DNA from: an uncultured Spirochaetales bacterium | GTDB taxonomy: Bacteria > Spirochaetota > Spirochaetia > Sphaerochaetales > Sphaerochaetaceae | Length of the DNA stretch: 64,000 bases | NCBI GenBank assembly: GCA_944388965.1 | Contig: CALXKL010000006.1 | Coordinates: forward strand, 84,487-148,486 | Reading direction: 5' to 3' | In this document: positions 34,496-43,156 of the stretch, in pieces | How positions within the stretch are numbered: the stretch's first letter is position 1 | How the letters are laid out: every line of letters begins with the position of its first letter | Translations under genes and position numbers: made by a program | Notes under the pieces: model-generated | The model's input: the letters and a program-made list of their open reading frames with translations, nothing else | The model's database searches: none | Told to the model about the DNA's origin: nothing

Positions 34496-35689
34496 TCAGT
34501 CCGCCTTGACCCGTTCGATGAGACGGGCGAATGCATCCATTATGCGGCTGCGGTCCTCGTCTGTGCCCCGGCCTCTGAAGTCGAAGGTGTCGATCACATC
34601 AAGCTGCATCTTCTCGGCATAGCTCTTGAATTCCGCACTTGCGCCTCCTGACCAGAGCGAAGAGCCGAAATGCATCGCGATGCGCCCCTTCACGTCCTTT
34701 CTGACAAGCCAGTCGAGGCAGTGTGCCATCGGAGGGAACATCTCCTTCTCGTAAGTAGGTGCGGCGACGACAAGACCCTTGCTCCTCCAGACCTTCTCGA
34801 TGGCATAGGAAGAGCTGGTATCCGGTATCCGGACCGTATGGGTCACGACGCCGGCATCCTTGGCCATCCTCTCCAGTGCCGCGACATAGGAGAGCGTGTT
34901 GCCGTACATGCTGGAGACGAGAATGGTTATCTCCTTCTCCCTCTGTCCTGCCGCATAGCCTGCCATCCTGGAATACCAGTTCACTACATGGCCGGGGTCC
35001 TTCCTCCACACCAGTCCATGGCTTGGACAGATGGTCTTTATCGGAAGGGATGCAAGAGCCCCTATTCCGCGCAGCACGAAGCTGGAGAAGCTGGCGACGA
35101 TGTTGGCGTAGTAGCGCTCCGTCTCCGTCCTGAGCAGCGCCCATTCGCTCTCCGTGAGCTCGTCGTCGTAGACGCTCTGATAGGCACCGAAGGCACCGAA
35201 GGCGTCACAGGAGAAGAGGATTCCATCCTCCTTGAGGAACGTCATCATCGTGTCGGGCCAATGAATGTTCGGCGTGGCATAGAACACCAGGGTCATTCCT
35301 CCGATGTCGAGCTCCTCGCCGTTTGTTATGACATGCACGTTTCCATGTCCGTAGAGCGTCTCCGTCTCGGTCGCCCCGAGTCTGGTCGCATATACCTCGA
35401 TGTCGGGATTCCTGGCGAAGAGTGTCGAGAGGGCACCGGTATGGTCAGGCTCCATGTGGTTCAGGACGAGGACGTCGATGTCCTCGAGTCTGAGGCCGAG
35501 ACGTGCCAGGTCGTCGTCGAAGGAGGCACCCGACTCCACATAGTCGATCAGCACCTTCCTGCTGCTTCCGGTGAGGCAGTATGAATTGATCGAGACGCCC
35601 TTGTTGATGGGCCAGCAGCCCTCGAACAGGTCGTCATGGTTCTTTCCGTAGCGTAAGAGGTGGACATTGTCCTTTATCGTACTAAGCAT
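34496..35689 (-). CDS. Flavodiiron protein (FprA-type O2/NO reductase)
   Basis: 397 aa. The N-terminal metallo-beta-lactamase-like domain binds two irons (NHMEPDHTGAL, VFYATPNIHWPDTM, FSCDAFGAFG); the C-terminal flavodoxin domain (from about residue 250, ITILVSSMYGNTLSYVAALERMA) binds FMN. Such enzymes reduce O2 to water or NO to N2O in anaerobes, which fits the PerR-rubrerythrin pair at 55.5 kb and an anaerobic or microaerobic life. No rubredoxin domain is fused. The start at 35689 is 6 nt after a -10-like TATGAT. Confidence 0.92.
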   Translation of the reverse strand: MLSTIKDNVHLLRYGKNHDDLFEGCWPINKGVSINSYCLTGSSRKVLIDYVESGASFDDDLARLGLRLEDIDVLVLNHMEPDHTGALSTLFARNPDIEVYATRLGATETETLYGHGNVHVITNGEELDIGGMTLVFYATPNIHWPDTMMTFLKEDGILFSCDAFGAFGAYQSVYDDELTESEWALLRTETERYYANIVASFSSFVLRGIGALASLPIKTICPSHGLVWRKDPGHVVNWYSRMAGYAAGQREKEITILVSSMYGNTLSYVAALERMAKDAGVVTHTVRIPDTSSSYAIEKVWRSKGLVVAAPTYEKEMFPPMAHCLDWLVRKDVKGRIAMHFGSSLWSGGASAEFKSYAEKMQLDVIDTFDFRGRGTDEDRSRIMDAFARLIERVKAD

Positions 35690-35695
35690 GGCACA

Positions 35696-35701
35696 ATCAT
35701 A
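35696..35701 (-). promoter_or_regulatory. Possible -10 of the flavodiiron gene
   Basis: Leftward TATGAT ends 6 nt before the ATG; only a poor -35 (TTGTTC at 18 bp) is visible. Confidence 0.4.
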
Positions 35702-35716
35702 TCCCGAAAGGGCGAA

Positions 35717-36199
35717 ATGGAACAAGTTGTTGTTCCTGCCGGAGAAAGCGAATATGCTTTGGCCATGCTGTTTTCACTCAACCTGTCCAATCCCATCTCG
35801 TACATCCGCCAGGACCATGGTCTGGGCGACATACTGGTCATGATCCCGGGAAGCGAGGTCTGCTTCCGCTATGACTTCGACTACGATGATGTGATATTCC
35901 GCATATCGAGAAGATGGAGCGCATTCCGGGCCCCGTACTCGGATGAGGAGAAGAGGATAATAGAAGCGGGAGGGATTCCGCCTGAAAGGTGCGGATACGG
36001 GCTTTCCATCCCCGCAGGGGACTACTCCCTGCTCCAGACCGTCCCGGTCGAGGACGAGAAGGAGCTGAGGTCCGTCGCCATGACCATAGCAGGCAGATAC
36101 AGGTGCGGAACCATGTATGTCAGGATGTTCAAGGAGAATCCCCTTGAATGCGTCATGCAGATATTCGTGCCCGGGAGATTGCCACAAGACCTCGATTAG
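35717..36199 (+). CDS. Hypothetical protein, 160 aa
   Basis: I do not recognise this protein. It is 160 aa from the ATG at 35717, which follows GAAAGGGCGA; in-frame GTG starts further up (35660) would overlap the divergent flavodiiron gene. It is soluble, mixed alpha/beta, with aromatic and acidic residues and no repeats or membrane spans. The next gene (TraB family) starts 15 bp later, so the two are probably cotranscribed. Confidence 0.65.
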   Translation: MEQVVVPAGESEYALAMLFSLNLSNPISYIRQDHGLGDILVMIPGSEVCFRYDFDYDDVIFRISRRWSAFRAPYSDEEKRIIEAGGIPPERCGYGLSIPAGDYSLLQTVPVEDEKELRSVAMTIAGRYRCGTMYVRMFKENPLECVMQIFVPGRLPQDLD

Positions 36200-36214
36200 G
36201 ATAGCTTTTCCATC

Positions 36215-37402
36215 ATGACGGTAGATTCGATAAGCGACACGATACACAGACTGGTCCTAGCCGACCAGGAGATCCTCCTCGTCGGGACCGCGCATGTCAG
36301 CCAGACCAGTGTAGAGGAGGTCGCCGCAATCATCGAGCGGGAGCAGCCGGATAGGATCTGCATAGAGCTGGATGAAGGAAGGATGAAGTCCAAGACACAG
36401 AAGAACAGCTGGGAGTCGATGGACATAAGAAAGGTCATCAAGGAAGGCCGAGGCTTCTTTCTTCTGGCCAACACGGCCCTTGCCTCCTTCCAGCGCAGAA
36501 TGGGCGCCCAGACCGGAATCAAGCCCGGAGAGGAGATTCTAAAGGCTTCCGACATCGCAAAGGAGAGGTCGATTCCACTGTCGTTGTGCGACAGGGACAT
36601 CCAGACCACGTTCAAGCGGGCATGGGCGAAGAGCTCGCTGTGGAACAAATGCAAGCTGATGGCGACTCTTCTCTCCGCCGCATTCTCCAACGAGGAGATA
36701 AGCGCCGAGGAGCTGGAGGATCTCAAGAAGCAGGACACGCTGCAGGCTATGATGAACGAGATGGCCAAGGAGCTTCCGACTGTCAAGGAGGTGCTGATAG
36801 ACGAGCGGGACCAGTACCTTGCACGCTCGATATTCGAGGCACCCGGACACAGGAAGGTCGCAGTCATCGGCGCAGGACATACCAGCGGAGTCATAAGCAC
36901 GATCGCCGCCCTGGACGAGGGAAGGGATACGCCTTCCCTTGAGAGCCTGGAGGATATACCCAAAGGCAGGCCGGTCGGAAAGATCGTTGCGTATGCCATC
37001 CCGCTGCTGATAATCGCGATCCTGGCATACGGCTTCCTGTCCACAGGATGGGACCAGGGCCTCAGGATGTTCCTGCTGTGGGTAGCCGTCAACTGCTCGT
37101 GCACACTCGTCGCCACGCTGCTTTCCCTTGCACATCCGCTGAACATTATCGCGTGCTCGATAACGGCTCCTTTCTTCGCGCTTCATCCTGCACTTGGAGT
37201 CGGCATGCTCGGCGGAGTGCTCGAGGCCACTCTGCGTAAGCCCAAGGTCAAGGATTTCGAAAGGATCAACGATGACGCGATGAGACTTTCCGGCTGGTAT
37301 AGGAACAGGATCCTGCATGCGCTGGTTGTGTTCCTGTTCTCTTCGCTAGGGAGCATGTTCGGCACGCTCATCGCCTTCCCTCTTCTCATCAGCAGGATGT
37401 AG
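36215..37402 (+). CDS. TraB/PrgY family membrane protein
   Basis: 395 aa. The N-terminal TraB domain has GTAHVSQTSVEEV and, near residue 222, GAGHTSGV, the two conserved motifs of the family (distantly related to EreA/ChaN/Tiki proteases). The last 150 residues have about four membrane helices. PrgY limits peptide-pheromone signalling in Enterococcus, but the role elsewhere is unknown. It lies between a hypothetical gene and a 64-aa membrane protein, with very short gaps. Confidence 0.86.
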   Translation: MTVDSISDTIHRLVLADQEILLVGTAHVSQTSVEEVAAIIEREQPDRICIELDEGRMKSKTQKNSWESMDIRKVIKEGRGFFLLANTALASFQRRMGAQTGIKPGEEILKASDIAKERSIPLSLCDRDIQTTFKRAWAKSSLWNKCKLMATLLSAAFSNEEISAEELEDLKKQDTLQAMMNEMAKELPTVKEVLIDERDQYLARSIFEAPGHRKVAVIGAGHTSGVISTIAALDEGRDTPSLESLEDIPKGRPVGKIVAYAIPLLIIAILAYGFLSTGWDQGLRMFLLWVAVNCSCTLVATLLSLAHPLNIIACSITAPFFALHPALGVGMLGGVLEATLRKPKVKDFERINDDAMRLSGWYRNRILHALVVFLFSSLGSMFGTLIAFPLLISRM

Positions 37403-37404
37403 CG

Positions 37405-37599
37405 ATGATCGGTGATGGAAACAGGAAGAGGAACCTGTGGGCGCTTGCCATCGCCATAGGGATCTGCGTGGCGGCCATGCTTCTGGACGGGGCTGGGGTG
37501 ACAATCGATCCGGCACTGTCCGGCCTTCTGCTGATAGTCGCCGCGGTTCTGATGATCGTCTATGTGGTATCCAACTACACTGGCGGCAGAAAGGATTGA
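37405..37599 (+). CDS. Small membrane protein, 64 aa
   Basis: Two predicted membrane helices (about 12-29 and 36-57) with a basic N-terminus (NRKRN) and C-terminal GGRKD. It starts 2 bp after the TraB gene's stop, and its own TGA abuts the convergent radA stop exactly, so it fills the gap precisely. Probably cotranscribed with TraB; may act with it. No family recognised. Confidence 0.6.
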   Translation: MIGDGNRKRNLWALAIAIGICVAAMLLDGAGVTIDPALSGLLLIVAAVLMIVYVVSNYTGGRKD

Positions 37600-38970
37600 T
37601 CAGTCCTGCTTACAAAAGGCTCTGCTGATCATTATCGCCTGTTTGATGTTCCTGCAGGTGGATATCCGCTCATCGGAGACAGGAGAGACGGCTGGAGCCA
37701 GAATCCTGTCGAAGCCCATATCGAGGGCGGCCTTCACCCGACGCTCCAGAAACGACACGGGGCGGACCTCCCCTGCAAGCGAAAGCTCGCCGAAGCACAC
37801 CTGCTTGCCATGCAAAGGAGTATCGGTCCTGGCGGACCACAACGCCATGGCGAGGGCAAGCTCCGTCGACACATCGTTTATCCGTATTCCACCGGCCACA
37901 TTGATATAAGTATCGCAATCTGACAGGACCAGTCCTGCATGACGCTCGAGAATCGCAGCCACACGGTTGACCCTGGCTGCGTCGACACGGTCCGAATAGA
38001 CACGAGGGGATCCTCCTCTGCATGGAACCGTAAGCGCCTGTATCTCGACCAGGAAAGTCCTGCTGCCCTCCGTCACCGCAGTGTATGCTATTCCAGAAGG
38101 AAGGCCTCCCTCCTGTCTGTCCGAAATGAAGAACAGACTGGGGTCCCTGACCGGGGTCAGTCCTGTAGCGTCCATGCTGAAGATACCGATCTCGTCGACC
38201 GAACCGAAACGGTTCTTGATGCTCCTGAGTATTCTGACGCCTGTCTGCGCGCTTTCGAAGTAGAGCACGGTGTCGACCAGATGCTCCACGATCTTCGGAC
38301 CGGCGAGCATGCCGTCCTTCGTCACATGTCCAATGAAGAACATTGCGATGTTCCTTGCCTTTGCGACAAGAGAGAGGGCCATGCAGCATGTCCGTATCTG
38401 ATTGACGCTGCCGGCCATGGATGACACCTCACCGGAGGCAAGCGTCTGGAGCGAGTCTATGACGACGACGGCCGGGGATGTCCTCTCGATGGCATCCATC
38501 AGGCTTTCAAGCCGGGTGTCGCACAGGATGTCTATCCGTGATGCATCAAGCCCGAGACGCTGAGCCCTCAGCTTCACCTGGGACGGGCTCTCCTCTCCCG
38601 AGACGTAGAGTACAGGTCCGACAGAAGCGCACGACGAAGCCAGCTGAAGCATCAGCGTGGATTTCCCGATTCCCGGCTCTCCACCGACCAGCACGGAGCT
38701 GGGACGCATCACGCCGCCGCCGAGCACCCTGTCCAGCTCGTCTATTCCGGAAGAGAAGCGGACCGAATCCGCAACGACAACTTCGGAAAGCTTCCTGATC
38801 CTGTCGTCCACGGCAGAGGATGCAGGAGCGACGGCGGAGCGTGGGGCAGACTGGATCTTCTCCTCCTCGAAGCTGTTCCAGGCTCCGCAGGATGGACAGC
38901 GGCCGAGCCATTTGCTCTCCACCCGTCCACATGCAGAGCATACGAATCTGGTCTGAAGTCCCTTCGTCAC
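37600..38970 (-). CDS. radA: DNA repair protein RadA
   Basis: 456 aa RecA-like helicase that promotes branch migration. The N-terminal zinc finger ([19 protein letters not shown]), Walker [11 protein letters not shown], the RadA-specific KNRFG motif and a C-terminal Lon-protease-like domain are all in place. It starts inside the end of the PPIase gene (ATGA-type overlap), last gene of a parA-parB-PPIase-radA operon. Confidence 0.97.
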   Translation of the reverse strand: MTKGLQTRFVCSACGRVESKWLGRCPSCGAWNSFEEEKIQSAPRSAVAPASSAVDDRIRKLSEVVVADSVRFSSGIDELDRVLGGGVMRPSSVLVGGEPGIGKSTLMLQLASSCASVGPVLYVSGEESPSQVKLRAQRLGLDASRIDILCDTRLESLMDAIERTSPAVVVIDSLQTLASGEVSSMAGSVNQIRTCCMALSLVAKARNIAMFFIGHVTKDGMLAGPKIVEHLVDTVLYFESAQTGVRILRSIKNRFGSVDEIGIFSMDATGLTPVRDPSLFFISDRQEGGLPSGIAYTAVTEGSRTFLVEIQALTVPCRGGSPRVYSDRVDAARVNRVAAILERHAGLVLSDCDTYINVAGGIRINDVSTELALAMALWSARTDTPLHGKQVCFGELSLAGEVRPVSFLERRVKAALDMGFDRILAPAVSPVSDERISTCRNIKQAIMISRAFCKQD

Positions 38971-39926
38971 TTGTGCTCGAAATCCAGAAGCTCCACGTCG
39001 AACACCAGCGTCGCATTGGGAGGAATCACACCGGGAACACCATGGATTCCGTATGCAAGCTCCGGCGGGATTATAAGGGTGCGCTTCTCTCCTTTGCTCA
39101 TCTCGACAAGCGCCTCGTTCCAGCCGTCTATCACCTGGCCAACCCTGAATGTCGCAGGCTGCCTTCTGGCGATGGAGGAATCGAAGACCTTTCCATCAAG
39201 CAGAGTGCCATGATAGTGGACCTTGACCTTGTCCCCCATGCCGGGATGGTCCTTGCCATCACCCTCCTTCTCGACCAGATACCACAGGCCGGAAGGCTTC
39301 TTCACTGCACCAGGATAGCGGTTGTCCAGCTCTCTGAGCAGCTTCCTGCGCTCCTCGAGCTCCTTTTCCATCTGACGCCTGTCGCAATCCTCCACAAGGC
39401 GTGCGAAGTCCTCCTTGGTGGCCTTGTAGTCCTTGACGGCATCGCCGACGCGGACGATCTCCACAGACTCCATCCTGTCGCCTGCCTGTATGGAATCAAC
39501 CACGTCCTGGCCCTCGACCACATGGCCGAACACAGAGTGCTTTCCGTCAAGCCAAGGCGTTGCGACATGCGTTATGAAGAACTGGCTTCCATTCGTGCCG
39601 GGACCGGCATTCGCCATGGACAGCACACCTGGACCATCATGCTTGAGCGACGGGTCGAACTCGTCCGGGAATCGATATCCAGGACCACCGGTCCCGGTAC
39701 CCTTGGGACAGCCTCCCTGTATCATGAAGTCGGGGATGACACGGTGGAACATCAGCCCATCATAGAACGGTTCACCTGGATCCTCTATGTTGAGCACCCC
39801 CTCTGCAAGACCGACGAAGTTCATGACGGTCATCGGCGCCTTCTCGTATTCCAGACGTAGCGTGATATCGCCTTTCTCAGTATGGATGATGGCATAAAGG
39901 CCATCCTTCAGTGTTTCCTTTCCCAT
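38967..39926 (-). CDS. Dual-family peptidyl-prolyl isomerase (cyclophilin-FKBP fusion)
   Basis: 319 aa. Residues about 8-165 are cyclophilin ([21 protein letters not shown]-like [29 protein letters not shown]); after a charged helical linker (about 170-205), about 210-319 are FKBP ([35 protein letters not shown] end). Fusions in this order are known in Treponema and Flavobacterium. There is no signal peptide, so it is cytoplasmic. The ATG at 39926 is preferred since AAGGA lies 8 nt upstream. It sits between parB and radA. Confidence 0.92.
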   Translation of the reverse strand: MGKETLKDGLYAIIHTEKGDITLRLEYEKAPMTVMNFVGLAEGVLNIEDPGEPFYDGLMFHRVIPDFMIQGGCPKGTGTGGPGYRFPDEFDPSLKHDGPGVLSMANAGPGTNGSQFFITHVATPWLDGKHSVFGHVVEGQDVVDSIQAGDRMESVEIVRVGDAVKDYKATKEDFARLVEDCDRRQMEKELEERRKLLRELDNRYPGAVKKPSGLWYLVEKEGDGKDHPGMGDKVKVHYHGTLLDGKVFDSSIARRQPATFRVGQVIDGWNEALVEMSKGEKRTLIIPPELAYGIHGVPGVIPPNATLVFDVELLDFEHK

Positions 39927-39949
39927 TTTCATAATCCTTAAACAAAATG

Positions 39950-40999
39950 TCATTCCTCGCTGAACAGAGGTTCATCCCTGAGAAGCGAATATATCCTCTC
40001 CAGTTCCCTTGTGGTTCTAAACGGTATGACAAGTCGACCCTTCTTCAGCGAGCCCTTCAGCTCGACACGGGTACCGAATGCATCCAGGAACCTGTCCTCC
40101 ACATCCTGAAGGTCGGGATCCCTGTCCTTCTGCCCGCTTTTCTTCCTGAGTATCAGCTTCTTTCCCTGGTTGAGAGCCTCGGCCTCCGCTTCCGCAGCCC
40201 TGACAGATAGGTCCTTCTCCACTATCCTGTTGCGCAGAACGATCCTGTCGGATGGATTTGTGCATGACAGTATTGCCCGTGCATGACCGGGTGTGATGAC
40301 ACCGGATACGAGATCGTCCTTCATTCCATCAGGAAGCTGTAGGAGTCTCAGACTGTTGGTTATCGCGGATCGGCTTCGTCCGACACGGCCGGCAAGCTCC
40401 TCCTGTGTGAATCCCGACCTCTGTATCAGGAACTGATATGCATAGGCTTCGTCGATCGGATTGAGATCCTCCCTCTGGATGTTCTCTATCAGGGCGACCT
40501 CCAGTCTCTGTATCTCGGTAAGCCTTCTGACCAGCACCGGCACGCTCTTCAGACCTGCCATACGTGCAGCCCGATAACGCCGTTCTCCGGCGATTATGGA
40601 ATATCTGCCAGGCGAGACCTCCTCAACAAGAAGAGGTTGCAGGATGCCTTGTCTCCGAATGGATTCCGACAAATCCTTCAGGCCTTCCTCGTCAAAGGAT
40701 TTCCTGGGCTGGTCAGGATTCGGAATGACGGCGTCAATTGCAACCGAAAGAACCTTGTCCTTCGTCTCGTCCTGTGCATCATGACGGCTCTTGTTCAATC
40801 CAGAGACCGTATCTTCAGGGCTATAATCCTGAGGGGCCTTCATGACAATCTTGTCTGTACTGAGCGTCTCGACAGGAGTCGAGCTCTTCTTCTCGAGCTC
40901 GCTCAGCATCTGGCTTATGTCCACATTGTCGACATGACCGCCCAGAAGAGACTCCATGCCTTTCCCGAGTCTATGTTTCCTGTCAATCTTCGAAGACAC
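39950..40999 (-). CDS. parB: Chromosome partitioning protein ParB
   Basis: 349 aa. The N-terminal CTP-binding ParB domain ([43 protein letters not shown]), a helix-turn-helix ([24 protein letters not shown]) and a C-terminal dimer domain are clear. It loads at parS; four such sites are at 42.2-42.8 kb. The start is GTG 40999, 8 nt after AAGGAGGT, overlapping the parA end by 17 bp. Confidence 0.97.
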   Translation of the reverse strand: MSSKIDRKHRLGKGMESLLGGHVDNVDISQMLSELEKKSSTPVETLSTDKIVMKAPQDYSPEDTVSGLNKSRHDAQDETKDKVLSVAIDAVIPNPDQPRKSFDEEGLKDLSESIRRQGILQPLLVEEVSPGRYSIIAGERRYRAARMAGLKSVPVLVRRLTEIQRLEVALIENIQREDLNPIDEAYAYQFLIQRSGFTQEELAGRVGRSRSAITNSLRLLQLPDGMKDDLVSGVITPGHARAILSCTNPSDRIVLRNRIVEKDLSVRAAEAEAEALNQGKKLILRKKSGQKDRDPDLQDVEDRFLDAFGTRVELKGSLKKGRLVIPFRTTRELERIYSLLRDEPLFSEE

Positions 41000-41750
41000 G
41001 CTTCACCACCTCCTTGGCAAGGGCCATGTACGCCTTGCTACCAACATTGGATGCATCATAGACATTGATCGGAAGACCGAAAGATGGCGCCTCGGCCAGC
41101 CTCACCGTCCTGGGTATGACGGTCTTGAAGACAAGCTCCGGCAGATAGCTCCCCGTATCCTGCACAACATCGGCATTGAGCCTGTTGCGCTTGCTGAACA
41201 TCGTAAAGACTATTCCGAGTATTCTGATGTCTGGATTGATCGTCTTCCTCACATCGGCGACAGTGCGCATGAGCATGTTGAGGCCTTCCATCGAGAAGTA
41301 CTCGCACTGCATCGGGATGAGTATGTCCTGAGCCCAGGCAAGTGCGTTCATCGTCAGAACGCCGAGAGAAGGCGGACAATCAACGAAGATGAAATCGAAC
41401 TGGCTGTCAAGGACGACAAGCCGCTCTCTAAGGAAGAAATTCATCCCCTCTTCGCCTACAAGCTCCACATTCAGACCGGCAAGATCTATCGAACCGGGAA
41501 TGAGATAGAGATTCTGGAAGGGTGTCTCCTGCACCGCAGCCTCCGCTTCCGCCTTGCCGGTGATGACGTCATATGACGTCGCCTTCCTTCCGTTGCCGGA
41601 AACGGCGCCGGTGAGGTTGCACTGGGAATCGAAGTCGACGAGAAGTACCTTGTATCCCATTGCTGCAAGAGAAGAGCCGAGATTGACACATGTCGTGGTC
41701 TTCCCGACACCTCCTTTCTGGTTCAGCAGGATTATCTTCTGAGCGCTCAT
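40983..41750 (-). CDS. parA: Chromosome partitioning ATPase ParA (Soj)
   Basis: 255 aa. The deviant Walker A NQKGGVGKTTTCVNL, LLVDFDSQCNLT and FVDCPPSLGVLTMNAL are classic ParA/Soj features. It moves ParB-parS complexes. The ATG at 41750 is supported by a TCGACA-17-TATATT promoter ending 7 nt before it; a longer form to 41789 would contain that promoter. First gene of the parAB-PPIase-radA operon. Confidence 0.97.
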   Translation of the reverse strand: MSAQKIILLNQKGGVGKTTTCVNLGSSLAAMGYKVLLVDFDSQCNLTGAVSGNGRKATSYDVITGKAEAEAAVQETPFQNLYLIPGSIDLAGLNVELVGEEGMNFFLRERLVVLDSQFDFIFVDCPPSLGVLTMNALAWAQDILIPMQCEYFSMEGLNMLMRTVADVRKTINPDIRILGIVFTMFSKRNRLNADVVQDTGSYLPELVFKTVIPRTVRLAEAPSFGLPINVYDASNVGSKAYMALAKEVVKRVFED

Positions 41751-41757
41751 ATTGAGA

Positions 41758-41786
41758 AATATAAGATTAAATGATGAGCTTGTCGA
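41758..41786 (-). promoter_or_regulatory. parA promoter
   Basis: Leftward TCGACA (41781-41786), 17 bp, TATATT (41758-41763), ATG after 7 nt; leaderless. Confidence 0.7.
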
Positions 41787-41797
41787 CATGAAGAAAC

Positions 41798-41826
41798 TTG
41801 ACCGCTGAAAATCTATATTGTATTTT
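41798..41826 (+). promoter_or_regulatory. nfuA-like gene promoter
   Basis: TTGACC (41798-41803), 17 bp, TATTTT (41821-41826), back to back with the parA promoter. Confidence 0.6.
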
Positions 41827-41855
41827 GACGATAACCTATCAGGAGGAAACGTAAA

Positions 41856-42101
41856 ATGGCTGATGCCTCATTGGAACAGAAGATCGTGGAAGCGATAAAT
41901 CAGATAAGGCCTTCTCTGCAGAACGACGGCGGAGATATAGAATTTCTCAGATTCGAGAACGACAAGGATGTCTATGTAAGGCTCGTCGGTGCATGCGCAG
42001 GCTGCCCGATGTCCCAGATGACACTTAAGAACGGTGTCGAGAAATACCTGAGAGCGACAGTCGACCCCAAACTCGAAGTGATCAACGCAACAGGATTCTG
42101 A
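41856..42101 (+). CDS. NifU-like iron-sulfur scaffold protein
   Basis: 81 aa, a lone NifU C-terminal (Nfu) domain. The cluster-binding CAGCPMS (CxxC, about residues 46-49) and the preceding LQNDGGDIEF match the family. It carries or delivers Fe-S clusters, of use to the Fe-S enzymes here (nth, serine lyase). AGGAGG precedes the ATG. Confidence 0.93.
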   Translation: MADASLEQKIVEAINQIRPSLQNDGGDIEFLRFENDKDVYVRLVGACAGCPMSQMTLKNGVEKYLRATVDPKLEVINATGF

Positions 42102-42129
42102 AGAAACCACAAAATAGCAAAAAAACAAA

Positions 42130-42156
42130 GGCATCTGTTTTCCAGGTGCCTTTTTT
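42130..42156 (+). terminator. Terminator of the nfu gene
   Basis: The stem GGCATCTG/CAGGTGCC (one G-T pair) is followed by TTTTTT; the T-run merges into the first parS site. Confidence 0.9.
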
Positions 42157-42171
42157 GTTTCACGTGAAACG
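42156..42171. promoter_or_regulatory. parS site 1
   Basis: TGTTTCACGTGAAACG: the universal bacterial parS palindrome with one end mismatch. Confidence 0.95.
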
Positions 42172-42297
42172 TCTGGCAAAAAAGCGTTTTCGCAATAAAA
42201 GGAAGGTGTCATCGTTTAGTCAAACGAACAGATATACTAATATATTACACAAAATCAATACTTTTCAACACATAGCCTCCGGAAAATCAGGGAATAT

Positions 42298-42313
42298 GGT
42301 TTCACGTGAAACA
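42298..42313. promoter_or_regulatory. parS site 2
   Basis: GGTTTCACGTGAAACA: 14-bp core perfect, one outer mismatch. Confidence 0.95.
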
Positions 42314-42677
42314 GATTTGAAACAAAAAAAACAGTTTCGTCAATTAGGATGGAGAGTCGAATAAAAGAATGGGAATACAGAGCGCAATCAACTGTTTCAT
42401 CAAACAAGCAAACAAAACAACAGAAACAAACAAACCTTCTTGATTTCCCCAAAGGGATCATTCGAAATCAGTTTCACAACAACAGGAATAAATGATATCC
42501 AAATCGAAACTTGAAATGCAGCATGATACTAATCTAACCAGAAGAATTTTATTCTCAAACCTAAAAACCTCATTTTTAGATTGTAAGTCGAAACATTAAC
42601 AAACTGGCATCTTTTTTTTAACAATCATAACTCCATTAGTTATCCACGATATTGTAAATCAACACATTTGAAATTAT

Positions 42678-42693
42678 TGTTTCACGTGAAACA
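42678..42693. promoter_or_regulatory. parS site 3
   Basis: TGTTTCACGTGAAACA: perfect consensus. Confidence 0.97.
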
Positions 42694-42792
42694 CTCGATT
42701 TTCATGAAATTCCACAATTCAATATTCTCTTCTCAGCAAAACCCCTAATAATATGTTTTGATTGGATTACTACTCGTCTGCGTTTAACCATA

Positions 42793-42808
42793 TGTTTCAC
42801 GTGAAACA
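42793..42808. promoter_or_regulatory. parS site 4
   Basis: TGTTTCACGTGAAACA: perfect consensus. Confidence 0.97.
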
Positions 42809-43095
42809 CAAAGCTCGATACACACTCACCTCATTGAAAAGGTCTAAACCTCCTCCACCTGATCGTTTAAAGGAAAGAAATTGATTATCGACAGGCCTCT
42901 GTTCATTCTTTTCCGGTTGAGACTCTTTCTTTCTCCTCGTGTGCAATTCACGGCTTGATTTTAAGGTTTATTTTACTAATTTCTATATATAGAAGCAGAT
43001 TTTCTTGAATGTTTTCGCTATTTTCTTATATTCAGTATAATAGAAATTAGATGATTAAGATCATTGTTAAACGAGAAAAATCGTACACAGTGTTC

Positions 43096-43135
43096 AAAAA
43101 AAAGAGCCGTTCACTCTCAAGTGGAATGAGCGGCC
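43096..43135 (-). terminator. Terminator of gyrBA
   Basis: Leftward, GCCGCTCATTCCACTTGAGAGTGAACGGC folds into an imperfect stem followed by eight T residues. Confidence 0.8.
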
Positions 43136-43156
43136 CGGTTTAGATGATTCTTTTGA

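Larger units (their letters stand above)
42102..43156. other. Gene-free AT-rich island with four parS sites (centromere-like region)
   Basis: About 1 kb between the convergent nfu and gyrA genes without a credible gene. It is far richer in A/T than its surroundings. It holds four parS palindromes, one near-consensus DnaA box (TTATCCACG at 42640-42648) and one CTTTTCAACA (42261-42270). Terminators close both ends, so little transcription should cross it. Confidence 0.8.

Noticed and set aside
42146..42364. 72-codon open frame in the parS island
   Set aside because: It runs through two parS sites and the T-run of a terminator, has no ribosome site and a composition unlike the real genes.
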